Below are positions 19,318 to 27,259 of a stretch of 37,581 nt of DNA, in pieces (the first letter of the stretch is position 1; the number at the start of each line of letters is the position of its first letter). Made by a program: the position numbers and the translations under genes. Location: positions 1 through 37,581 of the forward strand of contig JBFLVQ010000015.1 in NCBI GenBank assembly GCA_040758525.1. Direction: 5' to 3'. The notes below the pieces were generated by a model. The model was not told where the DNA came from and ran no database searches. It worked only from the letters and a program-made list of their open reading frames with translations. Origin of the DNA: JBFLVQ01 sp040758525. GTDB lineage: Bacteria > Acidobacteriota > Blastocatellia > Chloracidobacteriales > JADJPF01.

Positions 19318-21152
19318 CAAACACACATACACTATTACAGGCGATGCTACTACTTGCTGTTGATCCAAAGCTGCAGGGTCTACTGATTGAAGCAGGGGTA
19401 GGCCTAGGCAAGAGTGTGTTGGTGCGTAGATATCGTAAACTGCTGCCTGTACCTTATGTCGAACTTCCTCTAAATGTCACCTTAGACCGCTTGCTAGGTG
19501 GTCTGGACCTAGAATGCACTCTTGCCTCTGGAACGCGTCAGGTGTCGCGTGGATTACTTGCTCGCGCAAATGGTGGAACTCTTTACATAGACCAAATTAA
19601 TCTGCTTGATAGGACTGTTGCTAATCAGATTACTGCTGCGCTTAGCACCGGCACAGTACATCTGGAGCGTGAAGGATTAAGCGAGATCCATTCAGCAGAA
19701 TTTCTTCTTATTGGCACATATGACCCTGCAGAGGGAAAGCTAGCTGCTTCTCTACTTGATCGTATTGGCTTATTTATCTCTCCTGTCGCGTCGGCTTCAC
19801 CAGATATACGTGCCGAGATCGCTGCCCGTGTATTAGCAAAGGATATTTCGCCAACCGCTTTCATTGATGAGGAGAGATTAGAACTTAGCCTTTGGCAAGG
19901 AGTGATTGCACAAGCACGCACACTACTATCGCAGATAGTTCTGTCCCGCAATGATCTATACAAACTTAGCCAAGCCGCCATTGCATTAGGAGTGGAAGGA
20001 AATCGTGCTGACATCTTTGCTATGCGAGTTGCGCGCGCTAGTGCGGCACTAGCAGGGCGTCAGGTTATTACAGACGAGGATCTAGAAGCAGCGTTACACT
20101 TTGTATTGATCCCCAGAGCCACTACACTGCCATCAACACAACAGAATAGAAAGCCAGAAAAAGAGTCGCCACAGCAATCTGACAAAGATAATGAAAGCAC
20201 AGACGAGCTGCCCTTGGATCAATATGAACGACTCTCTGCAGAGGAATTGATCATTAAAGCTCTTGATAGCCCTCTACCAGAAGGACTGTTGACCCTGCCT
20301 GGTCGATCTGTACGCCGTAGCGCTACAGGCAGCCGTGGTGAAACTATCAATCGTATACGAGGCCGTTATGTTAAATCTGTAGCGGGTAAGCCATCTGAAG
20401 GAAAGATTGCCTTGGACGCAACCTTACGAGCTGCGGCATTACATCAACAGACACGACGACAAAATATTAATGCCAAAGACCGGCGCACCGTTATTATTAA
20501 ACCAGTAGATCTACATCTGAAACGCTTCCAGCAGAAAGCGGGCGCGCTTTTTATCTTTGTTGTTGATGCCAGCGGTAGTATGGCCCTACATCGTATCAAT
20601 CAGGCCAAAGGCGCACTTACCAGACTCTTGCAACAAGCCTATATACATCGTGACAAAGTCGCACTGATAAGTTTTCGCGGTACACATGCAGATGTGATAT
20701 TGCCACCTAGCCAGAGCGTGGAGCGGGCTAAGCGAGCTTTAGATGCATTACCAGTGGGTGGAGGTACACCATTGGTTACCGGTCTGTTAGCTGGGCTAGA
20801 TCTAGCCCGTCGTGCTCGTCGCGCTGGTACAAGGCAGATTATGCTGCTACTGTTTACTGACGGCCGTGTAAATGTTGGCTTGCATACAGCCGAGATTGCC
20901 GACCGTGCTGCACGCCGTTATGCTATTGAAAAGGAACTTGTCCCAATAGCAGCCGCGCTTCATCAGGAGACTGTTGATCTAGTAGTGGTAGACACAGAAA
21001 ACCGTTTTATATCAGATGGGGCAGGGAAGACATTGGCTAAACTGTTAGGTGGACGCTATATCTATTTGCCACGTATATCAACTACGGCTATGTCCGATAC
21101 AATGGCTGACATTATTTCAGAAACGCATTGCAAGCTAGAGAGGAATATCTGA
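19314..21152 (+). CDS. bchD: Magnesium chelatase subunit D (BchD)
   Basis: A 612-aa protein. Residues 1-265 form an AAA+ domain with P-loop GVGLGKS (Lys33) but Walker B reads YIDQIN: the catalytic Glu is Gln (Gln94), fitting the known lack of ATPase activity in BchD. A charged linker rich in Glu, Ser and Pro follows (about 270-310). The C-terminal VWA/integrin-I domain (about 405-600) keeps the MIDAS motif D418-A-S-G-S and GGGTPL. Family knowledge: BchD bridges the BchI ring and BchH. It overlaps bchI by 4 bp and ends 1 bp before the next gene, inside one operon. Confidence 0.95.
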   Translation: MTNTHTLLQAMLLLAVDPKLQGLLIEAGVGLGKSVLVRRYRKLLPVPYVELPLNVTLDRLLGGLDLECTLASGTRQVSRGLLARANGGTLYIDQINLLDRTVANQITAALSTGTVHLEREGLSEIHSAEFLLIGTYDPAEGKLAASLLDRIGLFISPVASASPDIRAEIAARVLAKDISPTAFIDEERLELSLWQGVIAQARTLLSQIVLSRNDLYKLSQAAIALGVEGNRADIFAMRVARASAALAGRQVITDEDLEAALHFVLIPRATTLPSTQQNRKPEKESPQQSDKDNESTDELPLDQYERLSAEELIIKALDSPLPEGLLTLPGRSVRRSATGSRGETINRIRGRYVKSVAGKPSEGKIALDATLRAAALHQQTRRQNINAKDRRTVIIKPVDLHLKRFQQKAGALFIFVVDASGSMALHRINQAKGALTRLLQQAYIHRDKVALISFRGTHADVILPPSQSVERAKRALDALPVGGGTPLVTGLLAGLDLARRARRAGTRQIMLLLFTDGRVNVGLHTAEIADRAARRYAIEKELVPIAAALHQETVDLVVVDTENRFISDGAGKTLAKLLGGRYIYLPRISTTAMSDTMADIISETHCKLERNI

Positions 21153-21153
21153 C

Positions 21154-22866
21154 TTGTCAACTACAGAAGAGCGAGACCGCGTAGTACTAGAACTTTTTGA
21201 GCAGGTGCTAGAGATAGAACAGCGTCTGATCCCTACAGGTCTACATATTTTCGGTCGTGTTAGTGATAATGCTCAACTCGCTGATCTATTGCGTATGGTA
21301 GCATCCTTTGATCGGCCAGAATGTGGCACCCGCGCACTTCCTGACCTGGTTGCAACAGGACTTGGTTTACCAACCTATACTACTTTGCTTAAAGAGAGTA
21401 CCACCAGTAATGAGCGTTTAACAGCACGCGAGCGTGTGGAATCATTGGTAAACGCAGCCATCAAGACGTTACTGCTACAAGGACCCGATCAAGCGGCAAG
21501 TCTGCTGAGAGTGCAAGCTAATGTACCAACAGCAGAGTCAGAAAAAATATTTGCTTTACTGACACGACTGCGCGAACAACTTAAAGTCGATACTGAAATG
21601 GATAGCCTTATGCGCGCGCTACGTGGCGAGTATATAACACCAGGACCTGGCGCAGACATAGTGCAAAATCCAGACATTCTACCTACAGGCCGTAATACTC
21701 ACGCAGTAAATCCATATGCTATTCCTTCCGCAGTAGCATTGCAAAAAGCCAAGCCCGTCGTTGAAGCATTACTTGAGCGACATCGCTGTGAACAAGGCCA
21801 CTATCCGTCTGCACTGGCAATGGTACTATGGGGAATGGACAACATTAAGACTCAGGGAGAATCAGTGGCACAGGCGCTCTGGCTGCTTGGTGTGACACCA
21901 AGGCGTGATAGCCTTAATCGTGCTACTGAACTAGATGTTGTTCCATTAGAGCAACTGGGTCGGCCACGTATCGATGTAGTGATGACCGTATCAGGAATCT
22001 TTCGTGATCTATTTGCGCCTACGATGGCATTGCTTGATCAGGCAGTACGCCAAGTTGCCCAGCTTGATGAACCATATGAGATGAATTTTATCAAGCACCA
22101 TGTTGAAAAGCAGTGTAGGGAAGAGAATTGCTCCTTTGATACTGCGGTAGTACGAGTCTTTTCCAATGCCGCTGGTATCTATGGAACAAATGTTAATTTT
22201 ATGATTCTTGATAGCCAATGGGAGCAAGACGAAGCCATTGCTGATCTCTTTATTACACGTAAATGTTTTGCTTATGGTCGCGGTTTGGCAGGTCGTGAAG
22301 CCCGTACATTAATGGAACGGGCGCTTGCACGTGTCGAGGCAACTTACCAGAATATTGACACTACTGAGATAGGAATTACCGATGTTGATCACTATTTCGA
22401 GTATTTGGGTGGTGTAACCAAAGCGGTACAGAAACGCACTGGTATACGTCCACAAGTATATCTTTCCGATACTCTTACACCCGGTGTAAAGATACGCTCA
22501 TTAGCAGAAGCAGTGCAATTGGAGACACGTACTAAGACATTAAATCCGAAATGGTATGAAGGCATGCTTAAGCATGGCTTTAGAGGTGTAGCTGAGATAG
22601 AACATCATGTCTCTAATACCTTTGGCTGGAGCGCTACTGCCGATGCTGTTGAAAACTGGATCTATGATGAGGTAGCTCAGACATATCTGCTCGATGAAGA
22701 GATGTTGGCGCGATTACGTTCACTAAATCCACATTCGACACGTAATCTTGTCGTGCGTATGCTAGAAGCCGTAGGGCGTGGCTTCTGGAAAGCAGACGAG
22801 CAGACACTCGATCGATTACATGAAATTTTCCATGGTTTGGAAGACAAGCTTGAAGGGATAGACTGA
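21154..22866 (+). CDS. bchH: Magnesium chelatase subunit H, C-terminal half (split BchH)
   Basis: This 570-aa protein corresponds to the second half of BchH/CobN-type chelatase subunits. It begins STTEERDRVVLELFEQVLEI and IEQRLIPTGLHIFG, equivalent to the mid-protein segment of full-length BchH after the N-half linker. It continues with PGPGADIVQNPDILPTGRN, ALWLLGVTPRRD, GRPRIDVVMTVSGIFRDLF, ITDVDHYFEYLGG, FGWSATADAVENWIYDE and ends ...GLEDKLEGID, as full-length BchH proteins end. The start is TTG, supported by GAGAGGA (21138-21144) 9 bp upstream; the bchD stop is 1 bp before. The ORF lacks everything upstream of this segment, which is instead encoded by the following gene. It is not a decay product: the frame is intact and both joins are clean. 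Confidence 0.92.
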   Translation: MSTTEERDRVVLELFEQVLEIEQRLIPTGLHIFGRVSDNAQLADLLRMVASFDRPECGTRALPDLVATGLGLPTYTTLLKESTTSNERLTARERVESLVNAAIKTLLLQGPDQAASLLRVQANVPTAESEKIFALLTRLREQLKVDTEMDSLMRALRGEYITPGPGADIVQNPDILPTGRNTHAVNPYAIPSAVALQKAKPVVEALLERHRCEQGHYPSALAMVLWGMDNIKTQGESVAQALWLLGVTPRRDSLNRATELDVVPLEQLGRPRIDVVMTVSGIFRDLFAPTMALLDQAVRQVAQLDEPYEMNFIKHHVEKQCREENCSFDTAVVRVFSNAAGIYGTNVNFMILDSQWEQDEAIADLFITRKCFAYGRGLAGREARTLMERALARVEATYQNIDTTEIGITDVDHYFEYLGGVTKAVQKRTGIRPQVYLSDTLTPGVKIRSLAEAVQLETRTKTLNPKWYEGMLKHGFRGVAEIEHHVSNTFGWSATADAVENWIYDEVAQTYLLDEEMLARLRSLNPHSTRNLVVRMLEAVGRGFWKADEQTLDRLHEIFHGLEDKLEGID

Positions 22867-25028
22867 TGTTGGTTACGGTGCTTTATGTTGGGGCAAGTCT
22901 GCTTGCGCCATTACGGCAGGCTGAGCGCGAGATAAATGAAAAATATTCTGTTAACTTGCGTATTGCCACACACAATTGCAGCCTTACACTCGATGCAGAA
23001 CAATGGTCGGTAGTGCGTGCAGATCTTGCCGATACAGATATTGTCTTTGTTATACATATCACAGATGGCGAGAATGGTACACAATTGGGCCTGTTGTTAG
23101 ATGAGTTTCGTGTACGACATCATGCCGTCATTTCCATCAATTGTTTACCCGATCTGATGCGTAAAGCGCATATGGGCAAGCTAGACTTTAGTCAATTGAT
23201 GAAGCCTAAGTCAGCGAAAGAGCAGGGTGAAGGTTCATCTAGTCAGAGTTTAGTACGTAAACTTGGTAGCTGGATTGCAGACTACGTTAAAGAGCGTAAT
23301 AAGACTGGTCGTGCTAGCAAGACCACGCAATACCTCAAATTCATCAATCGGCTGCCTACATTGTTACGCTTTGTGCCCGGTACGGGAAAGCTACGCGACA
23401 TCAAGAACTACCTTTACATATTCTGCTATTTTCTACAGCCTACTCCAGACAATATACGTTCTATGGTGCTCTATGCCATACAACAATATTTGCCTGGTTA
23501 TCGGCAGCGTATTCAGACCGAAGCGCCTGCAGTAATGCCTGCCTTAGGTATCTATCATCCCGATGCCAAAGAGATCTTTGCATCAGTAGATAGCTATCAA
23601 CAGTGGTACAAGCGTGCGCGTCAGCGACCGTTAGATGCCAATACTACTATTGGTCTGTTGTTGATGCGGCCACAAGTCATCAGTGGCGCGCATCAACACT
23701 ATGATGGATTGATTCGTGCCATTGAGGCAGAAGGTTTGTCGGTATTACCGATTCTTTCAACATTAATGGACAATCGTGAAGCCAGTGATATCTATTTTAT
23801 TGAGAATGGTCGTGCACGTGTAAGTCAGCTTCTTTCCCTAACTGGCTTCAGCTTTGTAGGCGGACCAGCAATGAATGATAGTGAGGCCGCGGTTGCTTAT
23901 CTAAATTCATTAGGACTTCCTTTACGCTCAGCAATCAGCTTAGATATGCAGATGGTAGAAAGTTGGCAGCAGACTCAACTTGGTCTTAACCCAGTACAGA
24001 CGGCTATGCAGATTGCTTTACCTGAGATTGATGGGGCTACTGAACCACTTATCTTTGGCGGATTGCATGCTGGTGATAATGCGCCATTGCCGTTACCTGA
24101 GCGATGTCGGCGTATTGCGCGTCGATTGGCACATTGGAATCGTCTGCGCACAACAACACGTGCTGAGCTACGACTCGCTTTTATTATCTACTGTTTTCCT
24201 CCCAATAAAGGCAATATCGGCACAGCAGCAGATCTAGATGTCTTTCCTAGTCTCTGGGAGATATTGCAACGCCTTAAATCAGAAGGCTATACGCTCTCAT
24301 TGCCAGAGAATGCTAATGCCCTACGTACACTGCTACTCGATGGCAATTCTACGGAATTTGGTATGGTAGCTAATGTCGCCTACCGTATGAATATTGATGA
24401 ATACCGCAGACTCTGTCCTTACATTGACGAGATAGAGGCAGAATGGGGAGCGGCGCCAGGCCAAATAAATGCTCACGGTCGGGAAGTACTGATATTGGGA
24501 GTAGAACTTGGCAATATCTTTATTGGCATACAACCAACTTTTGGTTATGAAGGTGATCCTATGCGTCTACTAATGGCGCAAGGAGGCGCTCCACATCATG
24601 GTTTTATGGGACTATATACTTACCTGGCAGATATTTTTCATGCCGATGCGGTTGTACATGTAGGCACACATGGCGCACTAGAATTTATGCCTGGTAAACA
24701 GGCCGGTCTGTCGGAAAAGTGTTGGCCTGATCGTCTTATTGGTGAGTTTCCCAACATCTACATCTACAGTGTCAACAATCCTTCAGAAGGGAGTATTGCC
24801 AAGCGGCGTTCTTATGCTGAATTGATCTCGTATCTGACGCCACCAATCGAGAATGCTGGCCTTTATAAAGAATTGATCTCCCTCAAAGAACTGCTCACAC
24901 TCTATCGACAAACTACTAATGAACAACAGCGGGCTCAGTTATTCGCGACAATTGAAGAGAAGGCACAACAACTCAATTTCAAAACTGCTAAAACTGCAAT
25001 AAACGAAACCGCACATTCAAATCTTTAG
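22866..25028 (+). CDS. bchH: Magnesium chelatase subunit H, N-terminal half (split BchH)
   Basis: This 720-aa protein is the first half of BchH. Its N-terminus VTVLYVGASLLAPLRQAERE and TDIVFVIHITDGENG resemble the BchH N-terminal domain; then come IYHPDA, GLLLMRPQVISGAHQHYDGLI, LRLAFIIYCFPPNKGNIGTAA and the chelatase signature HVGTHGALEFMPGKQAG. Homology ends near LYRQTTNEQQRAQLFATIEE, exactly where the C-half picks up, followed by a short unrecognised tail (to HSNL). Its ATG overlaps the stop of the C-half gene (TGATG), so the halves are translationally coupled and probably made in equal amounts. The 3' end overlaps the convergent replication-initiator gene by 12 bp. Full activity requires the two halves to assemble; this is inference. 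Confidence 0.92.
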   Translation: MLVTVLYVGASLLAPLRQAEREINEKYSVNLRIATHNCSLTLDAEQWSVVRADLADTDIVFVIHITDGENGTQLGLLLDEFRVRHHAVISINCLPDLMRKAHMGKLDFSQLMKPKSAKEQGEGSSSQSLVRKLGSWIADYVKERNKTGRASKTTQYLKFINRLPTLLRFVPGTGKLRDIKNYLYIFCYFLQPTPDNIRSMVLYAIQQYLPGYRQRIQTEAPAVMPALGIYHPDAKEIFASVDSYQQWYKRARQRPLDANTTIGLLLMRPQVISGAHQHYDGLIRAIEAEGLSVLPILSTLMDNREASDIYFIENGRARVSQLLSLTGFSFVGGPAMNDSEAAVAYLNSLGLPLRSAISLDMQMVESWQQTQLGLNPVQTAMQIALPEIDGATEPLIFGGLHAGDNAPLPLPERCRRIARRLAHWNRLRTTTRAELRLAFIIYCFPPNKGNIGTAADLDVFPSLWEILQRLKSEGYTLSLPENANALRTLLLDGNSTEFGMVANVAYRMNIDEYRRLCPYIDEIEAEWGAAPGQINAHGREVLILGVELGNIFIGIQPTFGYEGDPMRLLMAQGGAPHHGFMGLYTYLADIFHADAVVHVGTHGALEFMPGKQAGLSEKCWPDRLIGEFPNIYIYSVNNPSEGSIAKRRSYAELISYLTPPIENAGLYKELISLKELLTLYRQTTNEQQRAQLFATIEEKAQQLNFKTAKTAINETAHSNL

Positions 25029-26486
25029 TTTTGCTACCATTCTAGTAGCAAGCTCTTTCTTCACCTGATAAGTGGCATGTTCACGCAATAGATCTTTTGG
25101 CCAAGATTGATAAGTAGTGCGATGTTCTGAAAGCATCATCTCTGTGATACGCAAATTGATACGTTTCTCCTGCTCGACAACAGGAAGCTTGTTAAATTCT
25201 GCCTCTCCTACTTTATCCAACTGTTGATAGTACTGAATCTCACGCTGAAGCTGCTCCATACTTGGGTAATTGGGTATACCAGCACGGCAGTTATTGGCAT
25301 GGCTACGCCGGTGTGTAGAGATAAATATACTAGGGATCTCAAAGCTTTCATCGCGCAACAGTGTCATTAAGTATCCAGCAGGATTCTCTAAGCGATCCTT
25401 AGCGCGTAGCAAAATCACTTCACGAAAGTAGGCAATCAGGTCAAGCGCACGCTGCAGCTCCTCTTCACTACGCCGTTGCAAAAATCGCTGTGCCTGCGAG
25501 CGAGTAACACCCTGTTCACTAATTGCAATAAGAAACTCTTGGGAAAGTTGCGCTAATCTTGTTATTACCGTGGCCGCAGTTGCACGTGTCTTCTTCTTCT
25601 CCACCCTATATAGTATTGGTCCAGTAGAACGTAAAAACCGGGCTGTTTTGCCATTGCGCTCGGCAGCAGCAAGATAATTACGTTCTAATAACTCGTTAAT
25701 ACCACCGTTCAGTTTTTCCCAAACTTTAGAAGGATAAGTAGACTGCCGACTAAGACCAATATGTTCATAGCCCAGTTGCATTACATCGATGGTAATCTCC
25801 GCGCCAAAATAGAATTTCTTGTCCAAAAAGCGATAAAGCCGTTTTGAGATTGTTGATTTTAGCGAGCGATAGAATTCATGATCAAGATTCTTAATGTAGC
25901 CATCTTTGAAGCTGCGAAAAAGGCGTGTGTTCCATCTGATATAAGACTTTCCTGCCGGCACCTCTGCATCATCAAATGGTAGTGAAGGCTCATTGGCAAA
26001 ACTTGTGTTGATCTCATAATCATCGATGATACCGAAACCAAGAAACTTCTCGTAGCGTTTTGTCTGATTGTCTTTGAAGGCATTGGCCGCTTCGATTGAG
26101 AGATTGCGTAGGCGACGTAAGGAAGCGCGTATACGTGAATAGGATTTGCCCCCTTTATCCCAACCCAGCACCTCTAGCAGTTCATAGATAGTAAAAGTGA
26201 CCTTGGGATTTTCAAACCCTTGCCGCGAGGTTAGCAGCATTAACGCAACATAGACATCTTCATCGATTGGACGCGGTAGTCCACATTCAGCACCGCCTTC
26301 TACTCTCCATTCCCTACGTATAATCGAGCCATCGTCTTGTACCGAGTCATAGCTGAAGGAGAGCACTTTGGTCTTGGGCGTTTTATCAGAAAGCTGGCAA
26401 AAAGGAAATTCTGCCAGATTCATCTCATCTTTGGCGCGCACATATAACATCGTCTGATCTTCTTGGCTCTTTTTTGATCTTGCCAT
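25017..26486 (-). CDS. RPA-type plasmid replication initiator
   Basis: A 489-aa protein of the 'replication initiator protein A' family. It has the typical N-terminal region DEMNLAEFPFCQLSDKTPKT, then IDEDVYVALMLLTSRQ, a winged-helix region (TIYELLEVLGWDKGGKSYSRIRASLRRLRNLSIEA) and a second one around SKRLYRFLDKKFYFG. Such proteins bind iterons and open the origin of plasmids and secondary replicons; the iteron array lies directly upstream of this gene. The C-terminal third (about 310-489) is less typical, Arg/Glu-rich and probably helical. GATGAGG about 11 bp before the ATG is a usable SD. A 20-bp palindrome 47 bp upstream suggests autorepression. Confidence 0.85.
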   Translation of the reverse strand: MARSKKSQEDQTMLYVRAKDEMNLAEFPFCQLSDKTPKTKVLSFSYDSVQDDGSIIRREWRVEGGAECGLPRPIDEDVYVALMLLTSRQGFENPKVTFTIYELLEVLGWDKGGKSYSRIRASLRRLRNLSIEAANAFKDNQTKRYEKFLGFGIIDDYEINTSFANEPSLPFDDAEVPAGKSYIRWNTRLFRSFKDGYIKNLDHEFYRSLKSTISKRLYRFLDKKFYFGAEITIDVMQLGYEHIGLSRQSTYPSKVWEKLNGGINELLERNYLAAAERNGKTARFLRSTGPILYRVEKKKTRATAATVITRLAQLSQEFLIAISEQGVTRSQAQRFLQRRSEEELQRALDLIAYFREVILLRAKDRLENPAGYLMTLLRDESFEIPSIFISTHRRSHANNCRAGIPNYPSMEQLQREIQYYQQLDKVGEAEFNKLPVVEQEKRINLRITEMMLSEHRTTYQSWPKDLLREHATYQVKKELATRMVAKLKI

Positions 26487-26520
26487 TATTGATGAACCTC
26501 ATCATCACTTCTTGTTGATC

Positions 26521-26552
26521 TTTAAATACATGTTTAAATACATGTATTTAAA
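26521..26552. promoter_or_regulatory. Palindromic operator upstream of the initiator gene
   Basis: TTTAAATACATGTATTTAAA (26533-26552) is a perfect 20-bp palindrome, and its first 12 bp are also repeated directly just before it (26521-26532). It is 35-66 bp upstream of the initiator ATG, where promoter and autoregulatory operator would be expected. Many initiator proteins repress their own gene through inverted half-iterons, but this sequence is unrelated to the iteron, so another repressor is possible. Confidence 0.5.
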
Positions 26553-26564
26553 AGTAGGCGGTAT

Positions 26565-26591
26565 GTAAGGTGTTGTAAATAAATACCTTAC
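26565..26591. repeat. Inverted repeat between operator and iterons
   Basis: Arms GTAAGGT (26565-26571) and ACCTTAC (26585-26591) are perfectly complementary around 13 AT-rich bases. It separates the operator palindrome from the first iteron and may be a second regulator site or part of the initiator promoter. Confidence 0.4.
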
Positions 26592-26601
26592 AGCTCGAAA
26601 T

Positions 26602-26779
26602 TTCCCCTCAGAACCCGATACTTTTCCCCTCAGAACCCGATAGTCTTCCCCTCAGAACCCGATAGTCTTCCCCTCAGAACCCGATATTTTTTCCCCTCAG
26701 AACCCGATATTTTTTGCTCACTTCCCCTCAGAACCCGATAGTGGAATTTGATCTCAAAATTTCCCCTCAGAACCCGATA
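26602..26779 (+). repeat. Array of seven identical 19-bp iterons
   Basis: TTCCCCTCAGAACCCGATA occurs identically at 26602, 26624, 26646, 26668, 26691, 26722 and 26761. The first five are spaced 22-23 bp (about two helical turns, so the same DNA face); the last two are 31 and 39 bp on. Iterons in this setting are initiator-binding sites that also control copy number. Together with the downstream AT-rich segment (about 26790-26870) they mark the replication origin. Confidence 0.93.
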
Positions 26780-26898
26780 TATAAATCCTTCCTAAAACTC
26801 TCGAAAAATAGTTTAAAGGTTTGCGTAAATGTTGTAGTAAAAAGATTTAATTAAGCATAAAAATTTTTCCAGGAATGCCTAGCGGCAGTATCAAAGCT

Positions 26899-26954
26899 GA
26901 TCTTATTTGATCTGACCCAGATCAGATCGAGCTACTGCCCAGATCGATCTGATC
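26899..26954. repeat. GATC-dense palindromic segment of the origin
   Basis: Seven GATC sites fall within 56 bp. They form TGATCTG-ACC-CAGATCA (26908-26924), the perfect palindrome CAGATCGATCTG (26940-26951) and a repeated CCCAGATC (26916, 26938). This lies between the main iteron array and the outlying iterons. In enterobacterial oriC, GATC clusters mediate Dam/SeqA control; whether this organism has such a methylase is unknown. Confidence 0.7.
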
Positions 26955-27019
26955 TAAACGACCTAAGATTGCCCATATACCCAGGTCAAAGTATATAGAT
27001 TAGATCGGATAGTAGTTTC

Positions 27020-27038
27020 TTCCCTTCAGAACCCGATA
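27020..27038 (+). repeat. Degenerate iteron copy 8
   Basis: TTCCCTTCAGAACCCGATA differs from the consensus iteron at one position and has the same orientation. It is an outlying initiator site about 240 bp from the main array. Confidence 0.8.
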
Positions 27039-27096
27039 TTTGATCCTGTTGCTAAGCAAGCTAGATTGAACTATACAAGACAGTTCAATGACTGAC

Positions 27097-27115
27097 TTCC
27101 CTTCAAAACCCGATA
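27097..27115 (+). repeat. Degenerate iteron copy 9
   Basis: TTCCCTTCAAAACCCGATA has two differences from the consensus and the same orientation, 77 bp from copy 8. Confidence 0.75.
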
Positions 27116-27209
27116 GTATGAGATTATCAAAGAGCATTCTTGTGGAAGAATGGCGCTCCTAGTTAAATATATGTAAAATAATGATTTAATCTAATATTTC
27201 AACGATCCG

Positions 27210-27241
27210 AAAAAGTAAGCACAACGTTGTGCTTACTTTTT
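27210..27241. terminator. Perfect 32-bp palindrome downstream of parB
   Basis: The arm AAAAAGTAAGCACAAC is followed directly by its exact reverse complement, so both strands give a long hairpin ending in five T's. It begins about 20 bp beyond the parB stop on the minus strand and fits a bidirectional intrinsic terminator insulating the origin from the par operon. A centromere (parS-like) function is an alternative: it is a palindrome next to parAB, although it does not match the chromosomal parS consensus. Confidence 0.65.
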
Positions 27242-27259
27242 TCCTCTCAGAACCCGATA
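27241..27259 (+). repeat. Degenerate iteron copy 10, abutting parB
   Basis: TTCCTCTCAGAACCCGATA has one change from consensus and ends exactly where the parB stop codon begins (27260). It overlaps the last base of the 32-bp palindrome, so initiator binding here could touch termination or partition. Confidence 0.8.

Larger units (their letters stand above)
26487..27259. other. Putative replication origin region
   Basis: This 773-bp non-coding stretch between the initiator gene and parB holds the operator palindrome, ten iterons in one orientation, an AT-rich stretch (about 26790-26870) suited to unwinding, the GATC cluster and the 32-bp palindrome. The layout (initiator gene, iterons, partition genes) is that of an iteron-controlled plasmid or secondary chromosome. 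I did not find a clear DnaA box by eye. Confidence 0.85.

Noticed and set aside
21154..22866. The 570-aa ORF as a truncated CobN pseudogene
   Set aside because: It is intact, has its own SD, matches the BchH C-terminus through the final EDKLEGID, and is complemented exactly by the next ORF.
26602..26779. Regular repeats resembling a CRISPR array
   Set aside because: Gaps between repeats are only 3 to about 20 bp, too short for spacers, there are no cas genes, and a replication initiator sits next to them: they are iterons.
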